Below are positions 33,920 through 41,151 of a stretch of 64,000 nt of DNA, piece after piece. The notes below the pieces were generated by a model. The model saw only the letters and a program-made list of their open reading frames with translations. It was not told the DNA's origin and ran no database searches. The stretch spans positions 37,635 to 101,634 of the forward strand of contig JAHJCO010000060.1 of assembly GCA_018831265.1 (NCBI GenBank), given 5' to 3'. The position numbers and the translations under genes are program-made. Within the stretch, counting starts at the first letter, position 1. The number at the start of each line of letters is the position of its first letter. This DNA is from Actinomycetota bacterium. GTDB lineage: Bacteria > Actinomycetota > Geothermincolia > Fen-727 > Anoxymicrobiaceae.

Positions 33920-35230
33920 TCAGTCAGTCATGTTGCCGGCTATGTACTCCTCGTAGCCCTTCAGGTCGAGCAGTCCGTGGCCGCTCAGGTTGAACAGGAT
34001 GTCCTTGCTCTCGCCGGACTCCTTGCAGCGCAGCGCCTCGTCGATGGCGCATTTGACGGCGTGGGCGGTCTCGGGCGCCACTATCATGCCCTCCGTCCTG
34101 GCGAACGTCATCGCCGCCTCGAAGATGGCCGTCTGCGGGTAGGCCACCGCGTCCATGAGGCCTTCCTTCACCAGCAGGGAAAGTATCGGGGCGTCTCCGT
34201 GGTAACGCAGGCCACCGGCATGTATGGGGGACGGCACGAACTTGTGGCCCAGGGTGTACATCTTGACGATAGGCGCCATCTCGGCCTGGTCGCCGTAGTC
34301 GTACTCGTACTTGCCCTTGGTGAGCGTGGGGCAGGCGGTGGGCTCCACCGCGATCGCCCGGACCTCCTTGCCGGCGAACTTATCCTTCATGAACGGGAAG
34401 GCCATGCCCGAGAAGTTGCTGCCGCCGCCAACGCAGCCGATGACGATGTCCGGATAGGCGTCTATCTTCGCCATCTGCTCCCTTGCCTCTATGCCGATCA
34501 CCGTCTGGTGCAGGCATACGTGGTTGAGCACGCTTCCCAGGGAGTACCGGGCTTCGGGGTCTTGGAAGGCCATCTCCACGGCCTCGCTGATAGCTATCCC
34601 GAGGCTGCCGGGGCAGTTCGGGTCCTCCGCCAGTACGGCCCGGCCGGCGTCGGTGGTGTCGGTGGGGCTGGGGACCACGTCAGCGCCCCATACCTCCATC
34701 ATGGCACGCCGGTACGGCTTCTGCTCGAAGCTGACCTTCACCATGTAGACCTTGAGCTCCAGGTCGAACAACTTGCAGGCCAGGGCCAGCGCCGAGCCCC
34801 ACTGTCCCGCCCCGGTCTCGGTGGTGAGGCGTTTCACGCCTTCCTTCTTGTTGTAGTAAGCCTGGGCGATGGCGGTGTTGGGCTTGTGGCTGCCCGCGGG
34901 GCTCACGGACTCGTTCTTGTAGAAGATGCGCGCCGGCGTCTCCAGCGCCGCCTCCAGCCTGTAGGCCCTGTGCAGGGGGGTAGGCCGGTACAGCTTGTAT
35001 ATGTCCAGCACCTCGCCGGGGATGTCTATCTGCGGCTGCGGGCTGACCTCCTGCTCGATTAGTCCCATGGGGAACAGCGGCGCCAGGTCCTCGGGCCCCA
35101 GCGGCTCTTTCGTCATGGGGTGCAGCGGCGGTGGCAGCTCCGACGGAAGGTCGGGCAGGATGTTGTACCACGCGGTCGGCAACTCCGTCTCCGTGAGCAT
35201 GACCCTGGTCGGGGTCTCTTTGCCTGCCAT
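33920..35230 (-). CDS. trpB: Tryptophan synthase beta chain, TrpB2 type
   Basis: TrpB joins indole and serine to tryptophan with PLP. The 436-residue protein is longer than classical TrpB. It has the N-terminal extension typical of TrpB2 ([13 protein letters not shown] ... [12 protein letters not shown]), the PLP lysine in [15 protein letters not shown] in place of the classical ETGAGQHG, and the phosphate loop [10 protein letters not shown]. TrpB2 enzymes often work without a tight TrpA partner, and no trpA is near. I use the ATG at 35230 because AAGGAG lies 6 nt upstream. The gene stands alone behind a Trp-codon attenuator and ends with a terminator. Confidence 0.95.
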   Translation of the reverse strand: MAGKETPTRVMLTETELPTAWYNILPDLPSELPPPLHPMTKEPLGPEDLAPLFPMGLIEQEVSPQPQIDIPGEVLDIYKLYRPTPLHRAYRLEAALETPARIFYKNESVSPAGSHKPNTAIAQAYYNKKEGVKRLTTETGAGQWGSALALACKLFDLELKVYMVKVSFEQKPYRRAMMEVWGADVVPSPTDTTDAGRAVLAEDPNCPGSLGIAISEAVEMAFQDPEARYSLGSVLNHVCLHQTVIGIEAREQMAKIDAYPDIVIGCVGGGSNFSGMAFPFMKDKFAGKEVRAIAVEPTACPTLTKGKYEYDYGDQAEMAPIVKMYTLGHKFVPSPIHAGGLRYHGDAPILSLLVKEGLMDAVAYPQTAIFEAAMTFARTEGMIVAPETAHAVKCAIDEALRCKESGESKDILFNLSGHGLLDLKGYEEYIAGNMTD

Positions 35231-35263
35231 GTCCCTCTCCTTTCCTCGTGCGTCTTTCGACAA

Positions 35264-35292
35264 TGATAAAAAGCCCGGTCCGCGACCGGGTC
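35264..35292 (-). terminator. Terminator hairpin of the trpB2 attenuator
   Basis: On the minus strand CCCGGTC-CGC-GACCGGG (35290-35274, read in reverse) is followed by CTTTTTATC. It lies between the leader peptide stop (35360) and the trpB2 start (35230). In this position it should stop transcription unless an alternative fold forms while the ribosome stalls on the Trp codons. Confidence 0.85.
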
Positions 35293-35359
35293 ATAAACAC
35301 GTCGGCCGCGGGTCATCGAGCCCCACGGCCTCACCAAGTCAAGGCGGCGTGGAACCCCG

Positions 35360-35416
35360 CTAGGAGCTCCACCACCAAGTATTGAGTCTTCCGCCGTCCG
35401 CCATCATCATTCTCAT
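35360..35416 (-). CDS. trpL: trp leader peptide with three tandem Trp codons
   Basis: The frame reads MRMMMADGGRLNTWWWSS and stops at TAG. Three TGG codons in a row in an 18-residue peptide, followed about 70 nt later by a hairpin-U terminator and then trpB2, is the classical design of ribosome-mediated transcription attenuation. Any of four in-frame ATGs could start it; there is no clear ribosome site, and the predicted transcript starts only a few bases upstream. When charged tRNA-Trp is scarce the ribosome should stall at WWW and favour the antiterminator. Confidence 0.85.
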   Translation of the reverse strand: MRMMMADGGRLNTWWWSS

Positions 35417-35426
35417 CTTGCCGGTG

Positions 35427-35456
35427 ATAATAGAACACATTCTCTCCCCAATGCAA
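35427..35456 (-). promoter_or_regulatory. Promoter of the trpL-trpB2 unit
   Basis: TTGCAT (35456-35451) and TATTAT (35432-35427) on the minus strand are 18 nt apart. The start site would be near 35420, 4 nt before the first ATG of the leader peptide. Confidence 0.65.
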
Positions 35457-35487
35457 GAAAATGCGGTTGACCAACCCCTGGACGAAT

Positions 35488-35569
35488 CGGGGGGTCGGAC
35501 ATTTGCGCGCACTCAATTCCCATCCACATTTCGATTGGAATCAGTGCGTGAAAATGTCCGACGCCTCTC
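35488..35569. repeat. Palindromic intergenic repeat, family R1, copy e
   Basis: Left arm CGGGGGGTCGGACATTTGCG, centre with CTCAATTCCC and TTCGATTGGAATCAGTGCGT, right arm AAAATGTCCGACGCCTC. It is flanked by TTGACCAACCCCTGGACGAAT, as in copies c and f. It lies between the trpB2 promoter and the cmk stop. Confidence 0.85.
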
Positions 35570-35580
35570 ATCATGTAAAA

Positions 35581-35638
35581 CGCAAATTCCCAGGTTTGAC
35601 CCCGAATGCAAAAAACGCAAGATCTCAGGTTTGACCCC
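35581..35638. repeat. Family R2 tandem pair overlapping the end of cmk
   Basis: Two diverged copies of the R2 motif in direct order: CGCAAATTCCCAGGTTTGAC and CGCAAGATCTCAGGTTTGAC, each completed by CCC. Read on the minus strand, the second copy supplies the last codons of cmk, GGT CAA ACC TGA (Gly-Gln-Thr-stop), exactly as in whiA. Confidence 0.85.
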
Positions 35639-36314
35639 TTCTTTGCCACCTCTGCAAGATCATCTTCGCGACCTGCTCGGCCGCCAGTCCCGTGGTGTCT
35701 ATGTACAGGGCGTCCTCGGGCCTGCGCAGCGGGCTGTTCTCGCGAGAGGAGTCTATGCGATCGCGCTTGTCGATCTCGTCGGACACGGCCCGGGCGTCCG
35801 CGCTCATCCCCTTCTCCTCGTGCTCAAGCAGCCTCCTGCGCTTCCGCTCGTCCGCCTCCGCGTCGAGAAAGACCTTCAGGGCGGCGTCGGGGAACACCAC
35901 CGTGCCTATATCCCGGCCTTCCACGACCACTCCTCTACCGCGGGAGCACGACCTCTGCAGTTCCACCATCTCCCTCCGCACCAGGCTCAGCTTCGACACC
36001 GGCGAAACCGAATCCCCCACCTCCGCGCCTCTGATGTCCTCGGTGACCTCGCGGTCCCCCAGGAAGAAACGTGTCGGACCTTCCCCGGCTTCCGCGTGGA
36101 AGAGGTCCTTGACCTCCGCGGCCAGCGCACCCAGGGACCACTCGTCTTCGAGAGGAACCCCGGCCTCGACGGCCAGCAGGGTGACGGACCTGTACATGGC
36201 CCCGGTGTCCACCAGGTCGAAGCCCAGTTTTTTCGCAACCAGGCGCGCCACCGTGCTCTTGCCGGACGCGGCGGGGCCGTCCAGGGCGATGACGTCGAGC
36301 GCTTCGTGGCTCAG
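35625..36314 (-). CDS. cmk: Cytidylate kinase, probably starting at CTG
   Basis: Cmk phosphorylates CMP and dCMP. The conserved N-terminus LDVIALDGPAASGKSTVARL, with the P-loop, lies upstream of the first GTG (36251), so that GTG cannot be the real start. Going back to the in-frame stop there is no ATG, GTG or TTG. The only plausible start is the CTG at 36314, which overlaps the aroA stop as CTGA and gives 229 residues, the normal family length. GGGGGTGA lies about 6 nt upstream. Further motifs: DLVDTGAMYRSVTLLA, GRDIGTVVFPDA and RRRLLEHEEKG. The last residues, RGQT, are encoded by an R2 repeat. Confidence 0.9.
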   Translation of the reverse strand: MSHEALDVIALDGPAASGKSTVARLVAKKLGFDLVDTGAMYRSVTLLAVEAGVPLEDEWSLGALAAEVKDLFHAEAGEGPTRFFLGDREVTEDIRGAEVGDSVSPVSKLSLVRREMVELQRSCSRGRGVVVEGRDIGTVVFPDAALKVFLDAEADERKRRRLLEHEEKGMSADARAVSDEIDKRDRIDSSRENSPLRRPEDALYIDTTGLAAEQVAKMILQRWQRRGQT

Positions 36315-37624
36315 GAGGCATCACCCCCGAGCAAGCGGACCGTCTCCAGGAATCCGGGGTACGACACCGCGGTCGATTCCCAGCCCGATACCACCGTCTC
36401 ACCCGCAGCGGCCAGCCCGGCCACCGCGAGCATCATCGCTATCCTGTGGTCGCCTGCCGCCGATACCGCGGCTCCCCGAAGTCCGCAGGGACCTTCGACC
36501 ACCATCCCGTCCGGCTCCTCCTCTATGACCGCGCCGAGCGCCCTCAGGCCCGCTACGGTGCTCCTTATCCTGTCCGACTCCTTGAAGCGCAGCTCCCGGG
36601 CTCCCCTGATGACAGTCCTGCCTTCCGCCTGTGTGGCCAGCAGCGCGACCAGGGTGATCTCGTCAATGGCCCGCGCGACCTCCTCGCCCCCGATCTCGAT
36701 TCCCGCAAGCCCCGAATAACCGGCACGGATGACCCCCGCCGGCTCGCATGAGGGGACATGCTCCTCTTCCAGCGCCGGCCCCGCCTCGCAGTCCACCTCC
36801 ACCTCAGCCCCCATGGCGCGTATGACGTCGAGGAAGCCGGTCCTGGTCGGGTTCAAGCCCACACCGTTCAAGGTGATCCGCGACCCGGGCACCAGAAAGG
36901 CCGCCGCCATCAGGAACGCCGCCGAGGAGAAGTCCCCCGGGACCTCCATCTGGAACGCCCGTGGCGTCCCAGGCAGGACGCTGACCGCGAGGCCCCTCCT
37001 GGATACCTCGATACCCGTCCCGCGGAGGAGCCTCTCGGTGTGGTCTCGCGTGAGCACCTTCTCCCGGACGGTGGTCCGCCCCTCAGCGCCGAGCCCGGCG
37101 AGCAGGACGCAGGATTTCACCTGGGCTGAGGCGATCGACGGCTCGTAGTCGATCCCGACGAGGTCGCCTCCCGTGATCCTGAGCGGAGGATGCCCCGCTT
37201 CGTCATCAGCCTCGATCCGCGCGCCCATCGCACTGAGCGGTTCCATGATCCTGCCCATAGGTCTGGAGCGCAGCGAATCGTCGCCGGTGATGGTCGCGGA
37301 GATCTGCCTGGAGGCGACGACCCCCGAGAGAAGCCTCATGGTGGTACCCGAGTTCCCGGCGTCGAGCGGTCCGTCGGGCCGCCAGAGCCCGCCGGCGCCC
37401 TCCCCCCGCACTCTCAGCACGGCACCGTCCAGCTCCGTGCCCACGCCCAGGGCCTTGAGGCATGCCAGCGTGCTCGCGCAGTCGGCCGCGGGGCTGTAAT
37501 TGCCCACGGTGGATATCCCATCCGCCAACGCCCCCAGGATCGCCGCGCGATGCGATATCGACTTGTCGGAAGGAACGCCGATCTTTCCGGACAGGGGTTG
37601 GCCGCCCCTGAAGGTGGCGTCCAC
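36311..37624 (-). CDS. aroA: 3-phosphoshikimate 1-carboxyvinyltransferase (EPSP synthase)
   Basis: AroA makes EPSP from shikimate-3-phosphate and PEP, the sixth step of the shikimate pathway. The 437-residue protein has GVPSDKSISHRAAILGAL near the start, DAGNSGTTMRLLSGVV, the PEP-binding Arg/Lys residues around TGDDSLRSRPM, and the C-terminal DEITLVALLA and ELRFKESDRI. The GTG at 37624 is chosen because it follows the tyrA stop by one base and AGGGG lies 8 nt upstream; earlier in-frame codons are covered by tyrA. It overlaps cmk. Confidence 0.96.
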   Translation of the reverse strand: MDATFRGGQPLSGKIGVPSDKSISHRAAILGALADGISTVGNYSPAADCASTLACLKALGVGTELDGAVLRVRGEGAGGLWRPDGPLDAGNSGTTMRLLSGVVASRQISATITGDDSLRSRPMGRIMEPLSAMGARIEADDEAGHPPLRITGGDLVGIDYEPSIASAQVKSCVLLAGLGAEGRTTVREKVLTRDHTERLLRGTGIEVSRRGLAVSVLPGTPRAFQMEVPGDFSSAAFLMAAAFLVPGSRITLNGVGLNPTRTGFLDVIRAMGAEVEVDCEAGPALEEEHVPSCEPAGVIRAGYSGLAGIEIGGEEVARAIDEITLVALLATQAEGRTVIRGARELRFKESDRIRSTVAGLRALGAVIEEEPDGMVVEGPCGLRGAAVSAAGDHRIAMMLAVAGLAAAGETVVSGWESTAVSYPGFLETVRLLGGDAS

Positions 37625-37625
37625 C

Positions 37626-38738
37626 TCAGATACCCCTGACGCCCACCTGGTAGCCCAGGCTCTGCAGGCGCCCGGCCGCCACCTGTGCGTTCTCCTCACC
37701 CAGGATGGTCAGGGTCATTATCCCCGTCTCCCCCTCCATGGGGTGCTCTATGGCGATGTCCTCGATGTTGATGCCAAGCGCCCCCACCTCGGTGGTTATC
37801 CTGCTGATGACCCCCGGCTCGTCGGGCACGGGCATGAACACCTCGAACAGCACGGCCAGGTCCACGCCCGGCTTCCCCGCCAGCTCGACACGGGCCTCGC
37901 GCGCACGCTCGAACATCATGCGCAGCCTGGCCGTGTCCCCATCCTCCAGCAGTCCGACGAGCTCGGTAATCGAGACCCCGTAGTCGAGCAGCCCCTCGAT
38001 TATGGGTCCCCTGTTGGCGAGACAGATGTCCAGCCAGATGTCGGGGTTGCTGGCCGCGATGCGCGTCATGTCCCTGAAACCCCCGGCCGCGACGGTGAAC
38101 ACGTTTCTCATCGTCTCCCTCTGGCGGCTGGCGTTCTCCATGAGTAGCAGCGACAGCAGGTGCGGCACGTGGCTCACCACCGCCACGGTGCGGTCGTGGG
38201 TCTCCGGGTCCATGCTTATGACCCTGGCGCCCATTTCGGTGAGCAGAGCGTGCAGTCGCCTGTACGCTTCGGCGTCCGTCGACGGCGTCGGTGTCAGGAT
38301 GTAGTAGCGGTCCCTGAACAGGTCCGCTCGGGCGAAGCTCACTCCGGACTGCTCCGAGCCGGTCATGGGGTGACCGCCCACGTAGTGGACGCCCTCCGGC
38401 AACCTCTCCTCGAAAAGGGCCACCACTTCTCTCTTGGCCGAGGCGAGGTCCGACACGACCGTTCCCTCCGACAGCGCCCCCCCGATCTCGCCGAGGGCTT
38501 CGGCGATCCTGCTTATCGGCGTGGCCAGGAACACCAGGTCCGCGCCGCGCACCGCGTCCGCGCCCGAGTCCGCCACCTCCGCGGCTATCTCGAGGTCCGC
38601 CGCCCGGCGCCTGGTTTCCGGGGATATGTCGTAGACCGAGACGGTCCCGACAGCGGGGTGCTCCTTGAGCGCCAGGGCCAGCGAGCCGCCCATCAGCCCG
38701 GTCCCGATAATCGCCACGTGGTCGAAACGCTCTGGCAT
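37626..38738 (-). CDS. tyrA: Prephenate dehydrogenase with C-terminal ACT domain
   Basis: TyrA oxidises prephenate to 4-hydroxyphenylpyruvate for tyrosine synthesis. The 370 residues comprise an NAD-binding domain (IIGTGLMGGSLALAL), the catalytic domain with YVGGHPMTGSEQSGV, VVSHVPHLLSLLLM and AGGFRDMTRIAASNPDIW, and a C-terminal ACT domain of about 75 residues (FMPVPDEPGVISRITTEVGAL). The ACT domain probably allows feedback by tyrosine. It follows aroF by 29 nt and precedes aroA by one base. Confidence 0.95.
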   Translation of the reverse strand: MPERFDHVAIIGTGLMGGSLALALKEHPAVGTVSVYDISPETRRRAADLEIAAEVADSGADAVRGADLVFLATPISRIAEALGEIGGALSEGTVVSDLASAKREVVALFEERLPEGVHYVGGHPMTGSEQSGVSFARADLFRDRYYILTPTPSTDAEAYRRLHALLTEMGARVISMDPETHDRTVAVVSHVPHLLSLLLMENASRQRETMRNVFTVAAGGFRDMTRIAASNPDIWLDICLANRGPIIEGLLDYGVSITELVGLLEDGDTARLRMMFERAREARVELAGKPGVDLAVLFEVFMPVPDEPGVISRITTEVGALGINIEDIAIEHPMEGETGIMTLTILGEENAQVAAGRLQSLGYQVGVRGI

Positions 38739-38767
38739 CGGTCTCTCTTCCGCCCGGAAATACCGGC

Positions 38768-39781
38768 CTACAGGCTGCGGCCCAGGGTGGGCGCGACCCT
38801 CTTCATCTCTTTCATCAGCCCGGCGAACTCGTCGAGCTCCAGCGACTGCGGACCGTCACACAGTGCCGCGCCGGGGTCCGGGTGTATCTCTATCATCACC
38901 CCGTCGGCCCCCACCGCGAGCGCGCCCTTGCAGAGGGCCGGGATGATCTCCCGCTTGCCGGTGGCGTGACTCGGGTCGACGATTATCGGCAGGTGGCTGA
39001 GCTCCTTGACCAGCGGCACCGCGGAGAGGTCGAGGGTGTTCCGCGTTGCGGTCTCGAAGGTGCGAATGCCCCTCTCACAGAGGATGACGTTGCTGTTGCC
39101 GCCCCTCACGATGTACTCGGCGGCCATCAGCATCTCCTCGATAGTGCTGGACAGGCCCCTCTTGAGCATCACCGGCTTCTGCTGCATGCCCACCTCGGAC
39201 AGCAGCAGGAAGTTCTGCATGTTCCTCGCGCCGATCTGGAGGACGTCCGCGTACCGGCTCACCAGCAGGACGTGCCGCACGTCCACCACCTCCGTGACCA
39301 CCGGTAGCCCCGTCGTCTCGCGCGCCCTGACCAGGAGCTTGAGGCCCTCCTCGCCCAGGCCCTGGAACGAGTACGGCGACGTCCTCGGCTTGAAGGCGCC
39401 GCCCCGCAGCAGCGTGGCTCCCGCCTCCTTCGCGGCGACGGCGCTCTCGAGCAACTGCTGCTCGGTCTCCACCGCGCACGGCCCCGCGATGACGGTGAAG
39501 GCCTCGCCCCCGATCCTGGCGTCCCCCACCTCGACCACGGTCCCCTCGGGGTGAAACTCCCTGCTCACGAGCTTGTAGGGCTTCATCACCGGGATGACGC
39601 CTTCCACCCCCGGCAGTGCCGCCCAGGGGATCTGCACGATGAGCTCCCGGTCCCCGATGGCCCCTATGATGGTCTTGAACTCGCCCCTGGAGAGGTGAGC
39701 CTCCGCGCCAATCCCGTGAAGCTTGTCGATGACGGCCTCGACCTCGGCGTCGCTGCAGCCGCCCTTCATAATTATCATCAT
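38768..39781 (-). CDS. aroF: 3-deoxy-7-phosphoheptulonate synthase (DAHP synthase) with N-terminal ferredoxin-like domain
   Basis: This enzyme starts the shikimate pathway from PEP and erythrose-4-phosphate. The 337-residue protein has an N-terminal regulatory ferredoxin-like domain of about 70 residues ([20 protein letters not shown] ... IGDRELI) and then a TIM barrel with [39 protein letters not shown], and [11 protein letters not shown]. This is the type I-beta form, which is often inhibited by a chorismate-mutase product or phenylalanine/tyrosine. The ATG is preceded by AAGGGTGAG. It is the first gene of aroF-tyrA-aroA-cmk. Confidence 0.95.
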   Translation of the reverse strand: MMIIMKGGCSDAEVEAVIDKLHGIGAEAHLSRGEFKTIIGAIGDRELIVQIPWAALPGVEGVIPVMKPYKLVSREFHPEGTVVEVGDARIGGEAFTVIAGPCAVETEQQLLESAVAAKEAGATLLRGGAFKPRTSPYSFQGLGEEGLKLLVRARETTGLPVVTEVVDVRHVLLVSRYADVLQIGARNMQNFLLLSEVGMQQKPVMLKRGLSSTIEEMLMAAEYIVRGGNSNVILCERGIRTFETATRNTLDLSAVPLVKELSHLPIIVDPSHATGKREIIPALCKGALAVGADGVMIEIHPDPGAALCDGPQSLELDEFAGLMKEMKRVAPTLGRSL

Positions 39782-39794
39782 CGCGACTCACCCT

Positions 39795-39903
39795 TTGTTC
39801 GAATGATGAGTGGCGTCGTACGTTTTCATTGCATTATGTCCTTTTCGAAATCGACGCATTCCAACTTGTTCGAACGATGAGTGGCGTCGGACGTTTTCGT
39901 TGC
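39795..39903. repeat. Pair of 38-bp direct repeats upstream of aroF (family R3)
   Basis: TTGTTCGAATGATGAGTGGC (39795-) and TTGTTCGAACGATGAGTGGC (39866-) start two copies that continue to GTTTTC.TTGC, with three mismatches over 38 bp. They lie 14 nt and about 85 nt in front of the aroF ATG, with a 33-nt spacer. Each contains the palindromic TTCGAA. They may be operators or mobile-repeat remnants. Confidence 0.7.
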
Positions 39904-40006
39904 GCAATAGCCCAGTTCATTCAACGTGCTCCAGCACACCGCAAACGTCCGACCCCACGGTTATCCGTCCGACCCCACGATTTCCCGTCCAGGGGTTGAT
40001 CGACCA
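39887..40006. repeat. GTCGGACG/CGTCCGAC repeat block between aroF and aroH
   Basis: GTCGGACGTTTTCGTTGC (39887-39904) is nearly repeated in inverted form as GCAAACGTCCGACCCC (39941-39956), and CGTCCGACCCCACG occurs twice in a row at 39946 and 39966. The block ends with CGTCCAGGGGTTGATCGACC, the reverse complement of the flank of family R1 copies. It stops 17 nt from the aroH stop codon. Confidence 0.7.
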
Positions 40007-40023
40007 CGTCATTCCCGTAACCT

Positions 40024-40386
40024 TCACTCGGGGAGGTCGGTGCGAAGCTGCCTGGCCTCGTGCAGGTAGACGTGCCTGAGCTGCTCCCGCGCCTTCTCGG
40101 TGTACAGGAGCATCATGGCCCGTACGGTCCTGGGAAGCGCCCCCTCCACGGACAGCTCCCGCGCGCAGATCACGGGTATGTGCGAGAGCCCGAGCTTTCG
40201 CACCGCGGCCGCGGGAAACTCCGCGGTCAGCTCCGGGGTCGACGTGAAGATGATGAGTATCACATCGTCGGTGCCGACGTCGTTTCGGTCCAGCATCTCC
40301 TCGAGGAGCTCGGTGGTGGCGCTCACGATATCTTCCTTGGTGTTCTCCCCGGTGGTGGTTGCGCCCCGCAAAGCCCTGACCCTCAT
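40024..40386 (-). CDS. aroH: Chorismate mutase, AroH type
   Basis: AroH turns chorismate into prephenate, the substrate of TyrA. The 120-residue protein follows the trimeric Bacillus AroH fold: RALRGATTTGENTKEDI at the start, LIIFTSTPELTAEFPAAAVRKLG in the middle (the active-site region), ICARELSVEGALPRTVRAMM and a C-terminal YLHEAR. It is 21 nt downstream of rluB, so it may be read as the last gene of the long dxs-rluB string; repeats separate it from aroF. Confidence 0.95.
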   Translation of the reverse strand: MRVRALRGATTTGENTKEDIVSATTELLEEMLDRNDVGTDDVILIIFTSTPELTAEFPAAAVRKLGLSHIPVICARELSVEGALPRTVRAMMLLYTEKAREQLRHVYLHEARQLRTDLPE

Positions 40387-40407
40387 CGGTCCCTCCTTAG
40401 TACTCCC

Positions 40408-41151
40408 TCAGTCCGTCTCCCAGCCTGTCCGGCGGTAGAGCTCTCTTACCTCCTCGCCGGTGAGCTCCCTGTGCCCGCCCGGCTCCAGCCTCCCCAGCCC
40501 CAGGCTCCCGAAACGCACCCTGGAAAGGGAAACCACACTGTACCCCAGGTGGGCGAACGAGCGCCTTATCTGCCGTTTCCTGCCGGTGTGCAGGCTCATG
40601 GAGACCTGGGCCCTGTTCCCCCGGCGTGACAGCACCGAGACCCTGGCGGGGCCCGTGTCCCCGTCCTCCAGCACGAGGCCCTTCCTGAGCGCGGCCAGGT
40701 CCCCCGACCGCGGCACCGGCTCTACCTCCAGCAGGTACTCCCTTGACACCTCGTATCCCGGGTGCAGGAGCCTGTTGGCCAGGAGACCGTCGTTAGTCAA
40801 GAGTATAAGCCCGGTCGAATCCATGTCCAGCCTGCCCACGGGGAACAGGCGGGCGTCGCCGAGCTCCTCTCCGAGCAGGTCCAGCACCGTGGGCCGGCCC
40901 TGCGGGTCACTGACGGTCGAGACCACTCCCACGGGCTTGTTCAGGGCGAAGTATCGCAACGGCGCGCCGGTCTCGATCGTGACCCCGTCCACCGCTACGG
41001 TGTCCGATGAGGACGCCCGCGCCCCCAGCTCGACGGCACGGCCGTTCACCGTGACCCTTCCGTCGCGGATGAGCTGTTCAGCCGCCCTCCGGGAGGCTAT
41101 TCCCGCCGCCGCCAGCACCTTCTGAACCCGCTGCGGGGCTTCGCTCTCCAT
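40408..41151 (-). CDS. rluB: 23S rRNA pseudouridine synthase RluB
   Basis: RluB modifies U2605 (E. coli numbering) of 23S rRNA. The 247-residue protein has an S4 domain (RVQKVLAAAGIASRRAAEQLIRDGRVTVNG split here into its two halves), the catalytic motif GRLDMDSTGLILLTNDG with the nucleophilic Asp, and TGRKRQIRRSFAHLGYSV. Its first 74 nt lie inside the end of scpB in another frame, a long overlap. The start matches homologues (MESEAPQRVQKVLA), so the overlap looks real. Confidence 0.95.
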   Translation of the reverse strand: MESEAPQRVQKVLAAAGIASRRAAEQLIRDGRVTVNGRAVELGARASSSDTVAVDGVTIETGAPLRYFALNKPVGVVSTVSDPQGRPTVLDLLGEELGDARLFPVGRLDMDSTGLILLTNDGLLANRLLHPGYEVSREYLLEVEPVPRSGDLAALRKGLVLEDGDTGPARVSVLSRRGNRAQVSMSLHTGRKRQIRRSFAHLGYSVVSLSRVRFGSLGLGRLEPGGHRELTGEEVRELYRRTGWETD

